Assembly: GCF_963526985.1 (NCBI RefSeq)
Contig: NZ_CAURPW010000014.1
Location: forward strand, 1 to 49,976
Direction: 5' to 3'
DNA from: an uncultured Campylobacter sp.
GTDB taxonomy: Bacteria; Campylobacterota; Campylobacteria; Campylobacterales; Campylobacteraceae
DNA: 49,976 bases
The notes below the pieces were generated by a model that worked only from the letters and a program-made list of their open reading frames with translations, was not told the origin of the DNA and searched no databases. Of the stretch, positions 6,783 through 15,066 are shown in pieces; position 1 is the first letter of the stretch, and each line of letters begins with the position of its first letter. Both the position numbers and the translations under genes were made by a program.

Positions 6783-9700
6783 TTTTGATCTCCTGTGCTC
6801 GGCTTGGTTTTTTATCCCAGACTTTGTTGTTTAGCTTTTCTAGCAGATAGTAAAACATCGGTATGAAAAATATCGCTATCGTAGTGGCAGCTATCATACC
6901 GCCGACCACGCCCGTGCCTAGAGAGTGGCGAGACGCAGCGCCGGCACCCGTGCTGATAACCATCGGAAAAACGCCCAGGGTAAACGCGAGCGAGGTCATG
7001 ACGATCGGGCGGAAGCGAAGCCTTGCAGCATTAACGGCCGCGTCAAATACGCTCTTGCCCGCTAGTCTTTCTTGCATCGCAAATTCTACGATAAGGATCG
7101 CGTTTTTAGCCGATAGACCGATGAGAAGCAGTAGTCCGATCTGGAAATAAATGTCGTTTGTTAGCCCTCTAGCCCAAACGGCGACTAGCGAGCCAAAAAC
7201 CGCAAACGGAACGGCCGTGATAACGGCTAGCGGGATGAGCCAGCGCTCATACTGCGCCGCTAGGATCAAAAATACGAAAATCATACCGAATATAAACGCC
7301 GTAGAGCCCGTACCTTGCGAGCTAACCTCCTGATACGCCGTACCCGCCCAGCTGATGGAGTACTCCTCCGTGCTTAGCGTCTGCTCGACCACCTCTTGTA
7401 TCGCTTTTATCGCGTCTCCCGATGTGTAGCCCGGTTTTGGGTCGCCTTGGATCTTGGCCGCTGGGAAAAGGTTAAATCTATCCACGATATCGGGACCCAA
7501 AATTCTAGTTAGAGTTGCGACCGAGTTTAGCGGTATCATCTCACCGCCGCTTGAGCGGACGTAAATTTTACGCAAGTCTTCGGGGTTGTTTCTAAAGCCC
7601 TCTTCGCCTCTAGCGTAGACGCGGTAGGATTTACCGAAAAGGTTGAAGTCATTGACGTAATACGAACCGAAGGTTGAGCCTATCGCGCTAAAAATTTCGC
7701 TCTCGCTCACGCCGAACATCTGGGCTTTTTGCCTATCGACGTCGATTTTAAACTGGCGGTAATTAGTCTCTAGCGTCGAGCGCACGCTGGTTAGATCCGG
7801 GCGCGCATTTGCCGCGGCCACTACTTTTTTCACGTCGGCTTCGATCTGGGCGTAGCTTTTGCCGCTTTTATTTTGTAGATACATCTCAAAGCCGCCCGTC
7901 ATCGAAAGACCCATGATAGGCGGGACGTTTACGACAAAGCTCATCGACTCCTTCGAGCCCCAAAGCATACCGTTAAAGGGGCCGGTTAGCGCGTCTGCTT
8001 GACTATCCGGCGTTTTTCTCTGGCTCCAGTCTTTTAGCTTGACGAAGCTGATGGCCGAGTTTTCTCTAAGCGCGCCCGCGATCATATCGTATCCGGCAAA
8101 CCCCATCGTAAATTCGACGTTTGGATTGCTTAGAATCATGTTGCTGATAGTTTTTACCTCTTCTTTGGTTTTTAGCATATTGCTTGACGGCGGTAACGAA
8201 GTGATAACCATTAACGCGCCCTTATCTTCGGACGGTACGAGGCCGCTAGGAACTTTTTTAAACAGCTCGTAAGTCGCAAAACCCATGACGCCTATCAAAA
8301 TAAGGCTGATTATCACGTGACGAAGCACTTTTGCAACGCCCGCGGTAAAAATTTTCGTACTCCAGTCGAAAAAGTCGTTAAATTTTTGCACGAACCAAAA
8401 CGGCTTACTCTCTTGTTTTTTTATCATAACGCCGCAAAGTGCCGGAGTAAGCGTAAGTGCGACAAAGCCCGAAATACAAACCGAAGTAACCAGAGTGAGC
8501 GCAAACTGGCGCTGGATCACGCCGACAAAACCCTCCATAAAAGAAACCGGAACAAAAACGGCGGATAAAACCAGCACGATCGAGATGACGGGGGTTTGTA
8601 CCTCCTCCATCGCCTTATATGTCGCTTCTTTGACGGTGATGTCTTTTTCCTCGTGTAAAATTCTCTCCACGTTTTCGATAACGATGATGGCGTCGTCCAC
8701 GACGATACCGATAGCAAGGATAAGCGCAAAAAGAGTGATTAAATTTATACTAAATCCCATCGCGTACAGTCCGCCAAAGGTGCCGATGATGGACACGGGA
8801 ACGGCTAGCATCGGGATGACGGTAGCGCGGAAGCTCTTTAAAAACATATACATAACGATGAGAACTAAGATCATCGCCTCGATAAAGGTTTTTACGACCT
8901 CATGGATAGAGACTTCGATAAATTCGGTCGGATTATACGCGATCGTGTGCGTAAATCCCTCGGGAAAATTTTTACTTAGCTCGTCTAGCTTTGCGTTTAC
9001 TGCTTGTGCCGTGGCTAGGGCGTTAGCGTCGTTTTGCATAAAGATTAGAAGCGGTATAGAGTCTTTACCGTTTAGCATCGCGTCGTTGGCGTAGTTAGCC
9101 GCTCCTAACTCCACTGTCGCTACGTCTTTTAGCTTTAGCGTCGCGCCGTCCGCGCTTTTGATGATTATATCGCCAAACTGTGCGGCATTTTTGAGTCGTC
9201 CGCCCGTGCGAACGGAATAAACGTAAGGATTATCGCCGTCTGACGGCTGCTCGCCTATCTTACCGGCGGCGTATTGGCTATTTTGGATTTTTACTTGGGC
9301 GATTACGTCGCTAGGAGTTAGCTTGTAGTAAGCGAGCAAATCGGGCTTTAGCCAAATTCGTATCGAGTACTCTTTGGTACCGATTAGCACGGTATCGCCT
9401 ACGCCGTTAACCCTTTTGATCTCGTCTGCTATGTTTAAATTTACGTAGTTATACATCTCGATGGAGTTCATTTTCGGACTAGTAAAGCCTATAGCCTCTA
9501 GGATCGAACTGCTACGTTCGCGCACGGTTACGCCCATGTTTTGCACCTCTTGAGGTAGCCTTGAGAGCGCGGCTTGGACGCGGTTGTTTACGTCGATCGT
9601 GGCTTGTTTGGCTGAGGTGCCGATTTTAAAATAAACATTGATGCTTAGCGAGCCGCTCGAGCTTGAAGTGCTTTGCATGTAGAGCATGTTTTCTACGCCG

Positions 9701-9915
9701 TTTATCTGATCTTCTATCGCGCTAGCTACGGAGTCGGCGATAGTTTGGGCATCAGCGCCCGTGTAGGTGGCGCTAACTGAAATTTGAGGCGGGGTTAGCT
9801 TGGGATACTCCTCGATAGGAAGCCCCTTTATCGCCATCGCACCCGCGATAACTATGATGATAGATACGACGGTGGCGAATATCGGGCGGTCAATGAAAAA
9901 TTTAGAAAACATCAC
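6775..9915 (-). CDS. cmeB: RND multidrug efflux transporter, inner-membrane pump
   Basis: 1046 residues, a full-length HAE1-family RND permease like AcrB. It exports drugs, bile salts and other amphiphiles using the proton gradient. The N-terminus (MFSKFFIDRPIFATVVSI) is typical of the family. The proton-relay aspartates in GIVVDDAI fall at residues 407 and 408, the same numbers as in AcrB. Large periplasmic loops and twelve hydrophobic segments are evident. The start overlaps the cmeA stop by 4 bp and the end overlaps cmeC by 8 bp, so all three products should be made in step. Nothing looks truncated. Confidence 0.97.
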   Translation of the reverse strand: MMFSKFFIDRPIFATVVSIIIVIAGAMAIKGLPIEEYPKLTPPQISVSATYTGADAQTIADSVASAIEDQINGVENMLYMQSTSSSSGSLSINVYFKIGTSAKQATIDVNNRVQAALSRLPQEVQNMGVTVRERSSSILEAIGFTSPKMNSIEMYNYVNLNIADEIKRVNGVGDTVLIGTKEYSIRIWLKPDLLAYYKLTPSDVIAQVKIQNSQYAAGKIGEQPSDGDNPYVYSVRTGGRLKNAAQFGDIIIKSADGATLKLKDVATVELGAANYANDAMLNGKDSIPLLIFMQNDANALATAQAVNAKLDELSKNFPEGFTHTIAYNPTEFIEVSIHEVVKTFIEAMILVLIVMYMFLKSFRATVIPMLAVPVSIIGTFGGLYAMGFSINLITLFALILAIGIVVDDAIIVIENVERILHEEKDITVKEATYKAMEEVQTPVISIVLVLSAVFVPVSFMEGFVGVIQRQFALTLVTSVCISGFVALTLTPALCGVMIKKQESKPFWFVQKFNDFFDWSTKIFTAGVAKVLRHVIISLILIGVMGFATYELFKKVPSGLVPSEDKGALMVITSLPPSSNMLKTKEEVKTISNMILSNPNVEFTMGFAGYDMIAGALRENSAISFVKLKDWSQRKTPDSQADALTGPFNGMLWGSKESMSFVVNVPPIMGLSMTGGFEMYLQNKSGKSYAQIEADVKKVVAAANARPDLTSVRSTLETNYRQFKIDVDRQKAQMFGVSESEIFSAIGSTFGSYYVNDFNLFGKSYRVYARGEEGFRNNPEDLRKIYVRSSGGEMIPLNSVATLTRILGPDIVDRFNLFPAAKIQGDPKPGYTSGDAIKAIQEVVEQTLSTEEYSISWAGTAYQEVSSQGTGSTAFIFGMIFVFLILAAQYERWLIPLAVITAVPFAVFGSLVAVWARGLTNDIYFQIGLLLLIGLSAKNAILIVEFAMQERLAGKSVFDAAVNAARLRFRPIVMTSLAFTLGVFPMVISTGAGAASRHSLGTGVVGGMIAATTIAIFFIPMFYYLLEKLNNKVWDKKPSRAQEIKNV

Positions 9916-11096
9916 TTAGCCTTTTCTTGCTCGGCCTTAGGCTCTAAATTTACGCCCTTGCCAAAGCTTTCGGTTAGATCCTTATCTATCTCGACGGGCG
10001 CGCCTACGCCGATTTTTAGGAAGTTGTTTAAGATGATTTTATCATTTTCGTTTAGCCCCTCGCTAACGACTGCGGCGTCTTTGGTTTGGTAGGTGATTTT
10101 TACGTCCTTGGAGGCTACTTTACCGTCCTCTACGACTAGTACGTAGGTCTTGACGTCGGTTTGCTGGAGCGCTGCTTGAGGGATTTTAAAGCCATCTTTT
10201 TGATAAAATCCGCCCATTGTCACGTGGCCGAACATGCCCGGTAGTAGCTTACCCTCGTCGTTGTTAAATTCAGCCTTGGCTAAAACTGTGCCCATATTCG
10301 TATTTACGACGTTATCGATAAAATTTACCTTGCCGTTAAACTCTCCCTGACCGACTTTTAGTACGGCGTCCGAGTTTGTTTGCGCCCATAGACCGCTTTC
10401 TTGCATTTTGACGCGGTTTAGGTTATCTACGTCGGAGATATGAAAGTGCGCCTCGATCGGGTTGATTTTGGTTAGGCGTACTAGCTGAGTCGTGTTTGCT
10501 ACGACTAGCGAGCCCACGTCTACTAGATTATCGCCCAAAACGCCGTCAAAAGGCGCGGTTATGCTCGTGTAACCTAGATCTATTTTTGCGCTTTTGGCGC
10601 TGGCTTTGGAGCTTAGTAAATTTGCATTTGCGATTTCAAGCGCCGAAACTGCCGCGTCGTACTCTTTTTGCGAAACGGCGTTTTTCTTATATAAATTTGA
10701 GATTCTATTAAATTCGGTTTGAGCGTTTTTTAAATTTGCGTTTGCTACGCCGATAGCGGCTTCAAGCGCGTCGTAGCTTGCTTGGTATTTTTCGGGATCT
10801 ATCAAAAATAGCTTGTCGCCGGCTTTTACGTTGTCTCCCGGTTTAAAAAACTGCTTGATTATCGTTCCGCTTACTTTAGGATAGATGATTACGTCTTGTT
10901 GGCTCGTTAGGGTCGCGGTGTAATCAAAGCTGATCGGCACGTCTGATTTTTTAGCTACGAATACATCGACCTTTGACGGCGGCATTTGCCGTTGTTGCCC
11001 CGCTGCGGCCGCGCCTTTTTTATCGTTACTATCAAAGCATGCCGTAAAAAGCAGCGACGCCAATAACAAAATCGAAAGGATTTTAAAATTTCTCAT
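9912..11096 (-). CDS. cmeA: Periplasmic adaptor lipoprotein of RND efflux pump
   Basis: Membrane-fusion protein linking CmeB to CmeC. I place the start at the ATG whose first base is 11096: it gives a signal peptide ending in the lipobox FTAC (cysteine 20), it is preceded by AAAGG, and it lies just downstream of a promoter. A longer frame reaching 11198 would run through the promoter and operator. The mature protein (394 residues in total) shows the lipoyl/barrel-sandwich halves (VSGTIIKQFFKPGDNVKAG and SITAPFDGVLGD) flanking a coiled-coil hairpin, then the beta-barrel. It is the first gene of the operon. Confidence 0.95.
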   Translation of the reverse strand: MRNFKILSILLLASLLFTACFDSNDKKGAAAAGQQRQMPPSKVDVFVAKKSDVPISFDYTATLTSQQDVIIYPKVSGTIIKQFFKPGDNVKAGDKLFLIDPEKYQASYDALEAAIGVANANLKNAQTEFNRISNLYKKNAVSQKEYDAAVSALEIANANLLSSKASAKSAKIDLGYTSITAPFDGVLGDNLVDVGSLVVANTTQLVRLTKINPIEAHFHISDVDNLNRVKMQESGLWAQTNSDAVLKVGQGEFNGKVNFIDNVVNTNMGTVLAKAEFNNDEGKLLPGMFGHVTMGGFYQKDGFKIPQAALQQTDVKTYVLVVEDGKVASKDVKITYQTKDAAVVSEGLNENDKIILNNFLKIGVGAPVEIDKDLTESFGKGVNLEPKAEQEKAK

Positions 11097-11121
11097 AAAT
11101 TTGCCTTTAATTTTTTGGGAT

Positions 11122-11160
11122 ATTATACAAAAATTTGGTATATAATATTTGTTACAAATA
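11122..11160 (-). promoter_or_regulatory. cmeABC promoter with candidate CmeR operator
   Basis: On the minus strand TATAAT (11127-11122) is a good -10 box, about 26 bp before the cmeA start. Upstream, 11146-11160 is a perfect 15-bp palindrome (TATTTGTTACAAATA) overlapping the -35 region. The overlapping 16 bases 11156-11141 (TGTAACAAATATTATA on the minus strand) differ at two positions from the inverted repeat I recall for C. jejuni CmeR. Repression of cmeABC by CmeR is established in C. jejuni; the exact site here is inference. Confidence 0.7.
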
Positions 11161-11215
11161 AAGTCGGCTATTTTACTCTTATTTACACGAAAAGTCAAAT
11201 TTTAGAGAGTAGAAT

Positions 11216-11848
11216 TTAGCGTTTTTTTACGCCGTGCAAAAACATATCTATGCGCGTTTTTACGTGCTCTTCGCGCTCTTCTGCGCTTAGCGTTATGTCC
11301 TCGTTTAGCAAAATAGCATTATAATGATAAGGCTCTCTAACGACTGCGGCAAACGCCTTGGCTGCGACGTAAGGAGAGATACATGGATTTAGTTGGACTC
11401 TTATATCTTCGCGCTCGAAAAAATCTATCAAAACTTTATCGAATTTACTTAAAATTTGCTCCAAAAACGCCTTGCCGAGCATACCGTCGTTTTTCGCGCC
11501 CTCGCTCATCATAACTCTTGAAATTAGCGTCGTTTCTTTGTCGCAGATTATGTCGAAAAATATAGAGGCGAATTTGATTAAAAAATCCTCCAATTTATGC
11601 GATAAACTCAGGTCGATTTTCTCATCTATCTGCGTTCTAAAGTCGTCAAATCCGCGTTCTACGATAGCGCGAAAAAGACCTTCCTTGTTTTCAAAAAATT
11701 TATAAACGCTAGCCAGCGACCCGCCGCTTTTTTTGATTATATCCGTTAGACTCGTGTTTTCATAGCCTTTTTCGAGGAAAATTTCCATACCGGCTTGGAT
11801 AAATTTTTCTTTTCTTTCGGCGCTTCTTTGCGTGATTTTCCCGTTCAT
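11216..11848 (-). CDS. cmeR: TetR-family repressor of cmeABC
   Basis: 210 residues with an N-terminal TetR DNA-binding domain: helix-turn-helix within residues 35-57 (TSLTDIIKKSGGSLASVYKFF), followed by the usual ENKEGLF. The remaining helical domain would bind bile salts or other ligands and, in C. jejuni, releases CmeR from the cmeABC promoter. It lies directly upstream of cmeA on the same strand, 119 bp apart, with a palindromic operator candidate between them. AAAGG precedes the ATG at suitable spacing. Synteny makes the assignment firm. Confidence 0.92.
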   Translation of the reverse strand: MNGKITQRSAERKEKFIQAGMEIFLEKGYENTSLTDIIKKSGGSLASVYKFFENKEGLFRAIVERGFDDFRTQIDEKIDLSLSHKLEDFLIKFASIFFDIICDKETTLISRVMMSEGAKNDGMLGKAFLEQILSKFDKVLIDFFEREDIRVQLNPCISPYVAAKAFAAVVREPYHYNAILLNEDITLSAEEREEHVKTRIDMFLHGVKKR

Positions 11849-11868
11849 TGCATACCTTTAAAAAATTA

Positions 11869-11880
11869 AAATTATAATTT
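11869..11880 (-). promoter_or_regulatory. cmeR promoter region with 12-bp palindrome
   Basis: AAATTATAATTT is a perfect palindrome that includes a TATAAT-like -10 read on the minus strand, about 25 bp before the cmeR start. It may be only an AT-rich promoter, or a site for autoregulation. Confidence 0.4.
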
Positions 11881-11907
11881 AAGGATTATACAATAAAAAT
11901 ATGATTT

Positions 11908-13254
11908 TTAGTCCCTCGGGTATGCAAAAATAGTCTCTCTTGTGATGTTGATTTTCTCTTTTTCGTCTGCGGCATAGGCGCGTATAGTTATCTTTGCATT
12001 TGCGTTTTTACCGGGTCTAGCGGCATTTTTAGGAGCCGTTAATACGACTACGATTTTCTTCTTTTCGCCCGCGTTTAAGGCAATGTTACTTTTTGGGCGT
12101 TTTATTTTGATATCGGCATCGTTTGCGTTAACGTCAAAGTAAAACTCGTGCGCGTGCGCGTCGGTGTTTTCAAACAAAAACACGTAAGCGTTTTCGATCT
12201 CGCCGCTTTTATTTATCTTATATAGCTCGCTCGTGCGGTTAATGTTTAGCAGCATGCTCTCTTTTTTGGCGCTCATTAGCGCGAGTGCTGCGGCGGCGAT
12301 AGCGATGGCGGCGCAGTAGCCGATGGTTTTAAAGCGCAAATACCGAACCTTTTGCTTGGTTTTTAGCGAATTTGAGCTAGTCCAGCTAATTAGGCTAGGC
12401 AAATTTAGCCCCGACATCGTTTTCGTGCAGGCATCCACGCACTCGAGGCAGTTGATGCACTCTAGCTGCATGCCTTTTCTGATGTCGATGTGCGTCGGGC
12501 AAATTTTCACGCAGGCTTCGCAGCCGGTGCACTCGTTTTGCGGCTCCGGCGGTTTTTTCCAGAGTTTGGTTTGCCCGTCGTAAATTTTACCGCCCCGCGC
12601 CTCGTCGTAGATGACCTGCACGCTGTCGTTATCTATCATCACGGACTGCACTCTAGCGTACGGACAGACGTAAATGCAAAAATTTTCGCCCAAAAACGCT
12701 ACGTCAAATATCAAAAACGCAGCGATAACAATCCAAGCTCCGAGTAAAATTTTATGCTCGGCCGGGTCTAAAATTTGAACCAAAAAATCCTGCGGCGGGA
12801 CGAAAAACCAGAGAAAATTCGCCGCCGCGATAAAAGCCAAAACGCTCCAGATCGCGACTGCAAGCGCATTTTTTACGCCGTTTTCGGTAGGCGTTTGTTT
12901 GTTTGAAATATTTTTGCGGATTTTTAAAATTTTAGTTTGTATAAGGTCGCGGTAAATAACGCGAAATATCGTCTGCGGACAGCTCCAGCCGCACCAGACG
13001 CGGCCGCCTAAATTCGTCATAAAAAATATAAAAATAAAAAAAATAATTAGCACGAAAGGCATCAAAAACAGCTCTTGGACGTTAAATTTGGCAAAAAATA
13101 GATGCAGTTCGCTGCGCTCAAAGCTCAGTAAAAAAAAATGATTTCCGCCGATAGTTATAAAAGGTAAAATCAGCGCGGTACAGGTTAGCAGGATGTAGGC
13201 GATGTAGCGCTTGCCGGCAAATTTGAAATAATTTTTATACTCTTCTTTGGTCAT
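11908..13254 (-). CDS. ccoG: Cytochrome c oxidase accessory protein CcoG (FixG/RdxA family)
   Basis: 448 residues from the ATG at 13254 (MTKEEYKNYF), which has AGGA upstream; a TTG start six codons earlier would bury that site. Five or so membrane helices are interrupted by the redox motif GWSCPQ. Two 4Fe-4S ferredoxin clusters follow (CTGCEACVKICP and CINCLECVDAC), and the C-terminus is an Ig-like periplasmic domain. CcoG helps deliver copper to, and so assemble, cbb3-type oxidase, probably by reducing Cu(II). No oxidase genes are in the window. In C. jejuni the same gene lies between cmeR and rpsU, as here. Confidence 0.93.
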   Translation of the reverse strand: MTKEEYKNYFKFAGKRYIAYILLTCTALILPFITIGGNHFFLLSFERSELHLFFAKFNVQELFLMPFVLIIFFIFIFFMTNLGGRVWCGWSCPQTIFRVIYRDLIQTKILKIRKNISNKQTPTENGVKNALAVAIWSVLAFIAAANFLWFFVPPQDFLVQILDPAEHKILLGAWIVIAAFLIFDVAFLGENFCIYVCPYARVQSVMIDNDSVQVIYDEARGGKIYDGQTKLWKKPPEPQNECTGCEACVKICPTHIDIRKGMQLECINCLECVDACTKTMSGLNLPSLISWTSSNSLKTKQKVRYLRFKTIGYCAAIAIAAAALALMSAKKESMLLNINRTSELYKINKSGEIENAYVFLFENTDAHAHEFYFDVNANDADIKIKRPKSNIALNAGEKKKIVVVLTAPKNAARPGKNANAKITIRAYAADEKEKINITRETIFAYPRD

Positions 13255-13386
13255 TATTTTTCCTAATTGCAAAATAGCGAGATTATAAGATTAATGCCTT
13301 AATCGCGTATTAAAATCCTTAATTACATATTTTTCCTAATCCGCATTTTCGGCGGCCGGCAAAGCTTAAATTTATAAAATTTAAAC

Positions 13387-13392
13387 TATAAT
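13387..13392 (+). promoter_or_regulatory. rpsU promoter -10 box
   Basis: TATAAT 34 nt before the rpsU start codon, in the short divergent region between ccoG and rpsU. Confidence 0.6.
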
Positions 13393-13426
13393 CGCCGTCT
13401 ATTTTAAATGAAAGGTGGTGAGGACG

Positions 13427-13639
13427 TTGCCTGGTATTAAGGTACATCCTAACGAGTCTTTTGACGAAGCTTACAGAAAGTTCAAAAAGCAAACCGACAG
13501 GAACCTTGTCGTGACTGAAGTTCGCGCAAGACGCTTTTTTGAGCCTATGACAGAGATCCGCAAAAAACAAAAAATCGCGGCTCGCAAGAAAATGCTTAAA
13601 CGTCTATATATGCTTAGACGCTACGAGTCAAAGCTCTAA
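13427..13639 (+). CDS. rpsU: 30S ribosomal protein S21
   Basis: 70 residues from a TTG start at 13427 (MPGIKVHPNESFDEAYRKF), the form known in Campylobacter. An upstream in-frame GTG at 13415 would add four residues but would overlap the Shine-Dalgarno stretch AAAGGTGGTGAGG. The sequence is highly basic, with the RKKQKIAARKK tail that contacts 16S rRNA near the anti-Shine-Dalgarno region during initiation. The gene stands alone, with its own -10 box and a hairpin terminator. Confidence 0.97.
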   Translation: MPGIKVHPNESFDEAYRKFKKQTDRNLVVTEVRARRFFEPMTEIRKKQKIAARKKMLKRLYMLRRYESKL

Positions 13640-13641
13640 CC

Positions 13642-13668
13642 AAAAGGGTCGCTTCGGCGGCCTTTTTT
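13642..13668 (+). terminator. Rho-independent terminator after rpsU
   Basis: GGTCGC (13647-13652), a TTCG loop, then GCGGCC (13657-13662) form a 6-bp stem with a stable C(UUCG)G tetraloop. It is followed by six T residues and preceded by AAAA. Confidence 0.9.
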
Positions 13669-13709
13669 ATTTAAACTCCCGTTTAACTCGCATCAAAGCC
13701 AAAATTTGC

Positions 13710-13715
13710 CATAAT
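13710..13715 (+). promoter_or_regulatory. Likely promoter of the HTH gene
   Basis: TTTGCCATAAT is an extended -10 type element ending at 13715, 31 nt before the ATG at 13747, just after the rpsU terminator. Confidence 0.5.
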
Positions 13716-13746
13716 CTACGCCAAATTTAACGATCAAAGGAAAAAT

Positions 13747-14427
13747 ATGTCCAAAGTGCCCGTGAGCGAGGCTGCGGAAATCTTAGGCGTAACCAAAGAA
13801 GCAGTCTACAACCGCATTCGTCGCGGCACGCTAAAAACCTTTGAAAAAGACGGCGTAAAATACGTGCTTTTGGACGGATACGAGACCGATGCGGCGGCAA
13901 ATTTAGCGCCAAATCAGCCGCCAAAAACATCTACCGAAAAATCAGCTAAAAGCGCGAAATCCAAAAAATCAAAGGCGGGGGAATTTGACGTGAACGAATT
14001 TCTGCTCTCGCAAATTAGCGAACTAAAAGAACAAAATCAAAATTTGCAAGCCGATAAAGAGAGGCTTTTTCGCGAAAAAGAGCAAATTTTGCTAAATAAT
14101 AAAACCGAAATCGCTCAAATTTACCGCGAGCGCGACGAGAAAATTAGAAATTTTTTAAATATACTCGAGCGTCCGCTGCTAGCGCGTCAAAACGGCGAGT
14201 ACGTAGCTCCTATCGACGTCGAATTCGTCGAGAGCAAGCCTGAAAACGAGGGTAAATGGACGAGCCTAGCCGAGTTTTTAAAATCGCAAAATTTAAGCGG
14301 CAAGAGCCTTAAAAAAACGCAAAATAAAATCATAAAAAACATCGGAAAATCAAAATTTATCAAATTTAAAAAAGGCGTTATAATGGTAAAAAGTAAGAAA
14401 ATTTCAAAGGAGCTAGATAAAAAATGA
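13747..14427 (+). CDS. HTH DNA-binding protein with central coiled coil
   Basis: 226 residues. The N-terminus (VSEAAEILGVTKEAVYNRIR, residues 5-24) is an excisionase/MerR-like helix-turn-helix, followed by a short wing. A Lys/Ser/Ala-rich linker (about 58-77) leads to a charged coiled coil (about 85-140), then a C-terminal basic tail with many lysines. The family is a small DNA-binding protein common in epsilonproteobacteria; the target is unknown. AAAGG precedes the ATG. The stop codon overlaps the start of the lipoprotein gene by 4 bp, so the two are co-translated. In C. jejuni, as I recall, rpsU is followed directly by the lipoprotein gene, so this gene looks like an insertion or a lineage-specific retention. 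Confidence 0.75.
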   Translation: MSKVPVSEAAEILGVTKEAVYNRIRRGTLKTFEKDGVKYVLLDGYETDAAANLAPNQPPKTSTEKSAKSAKSKKSKAGEFDVNEFLLSQISELKEQNQNLQADKERLFREKEQILLNNKTEIAQIYRERDEKIRNFLNILERPLLARQNGEYVAPIDVEFVESKPENEGKWTSLAEFLKSQNLSGKSLKKTQNKIIKNIGKSKFIKFKKGVIMVKSKKISKELDKK

Positions 14428-15065
14428 GAGTTTTTAAAGGTATAAAAAAAGTAGCAAGCTACGCTGCGGTCGGCGGATTTGGCGCGGTCGTGATAGCAGG
14501 GCTGGCCGGCTGCGGCAGCAACGATAACGGCGGAGCAAATAACAATGACGGTAGCGCGCTAAACGAAGCGGCGCAAAAAACGGGAGCGTTCGTCATCATC
14601 GAAGAAACCGCGCCCGGCAAATATAAAGTCCTAGAAGAGTATCCAAGCAGCGAAACTCGCGTCGTGCTAAAGGACATCAACGGCACCGAGCGCGTGCTAA
14701 GCAAAGAGGAGATGGATAAGCTAATCGCCGAGGAAAACGCCAAAATCGACGCCGGAACGTCGAATTTAACCGGCTCAAACGCTCAAAACGCGCAGCTAAG
14801 CAGCGGCGGTATGAGCCTTGGCGAGACGCTTCTAGCCTCGGCTGCGGGCGCGATCATAGGCAGCTGGATAGGTAACAAGCTCTTTAATAATCCCGGCTAT
14901 CAGTCGCAGCGCCAAAGCGCGTATAAAAACCCAAGCGCCTATTCAAGGAGCGTAGATAGCTTTAACAAAGCCAAAGCCACGAGCTCGGCAAGTAAACCAA
15001 GCGGCGGAAAGAGCGGATTTTTCGGCGGATCAAGCTCAAGTTCAAGCTCAAGTTTCGGAGGATAA
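14424..15065 (+). CDS. UPF0323 family lipoprotein
   Basis: 213 residues. The signal sequence ends in the lipobox LAGC with cysteine 30. It is followed by an Asn/Gly/Asp-rich spacer, a folded segment (about 48-110), a glycine-rich hydrophobic stretch (GETLLASAAGAIIGSWIG) and a Ser/Gly-rich tail with an eight-serine run. This matches the UPF0323 lipoproteins of Campylobacter (Cj0371 family, reported to affect motility and virulence in C. jejuni). The mechanism is not known. It is followed after 1 bp by the glutathionylspermidine-synthase-like gene, so they share a transcript. Confidence 0.85.
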   Translation: MRVFKGIKKVASYAAVGGFGAVVIAGLAGCGSNDNGGANNNDGSALNEAAQKTGAFVIIEETAPGKYKVLEEYPSSETRVVLKDINGTERVLSKEEMDKLIAEENAKIDAGTSNLTGSNAQNAQLSSGGMSLGETLLASAAGAIIGSWIGNKLFNNPGYQSQRQSAYKNPSAYSRSVDSFNKAKATSSASKPSGGKSGFFGGSSSSSSSSFGG

Positions 15066-15066
15066 A

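Noticed and set aside
8495..9094. 199-codon antisense frame
   Set aside because: It lies entirely opposite cmeB, and its Ser/Thr/Ile-rich sequence is what antisense to a membrane transporter gives.
11097..11198. N-terminal extension of CmeA
   Set aside because: It would place coding sequence across the promoter and operator and bury the lipoprotein signal.
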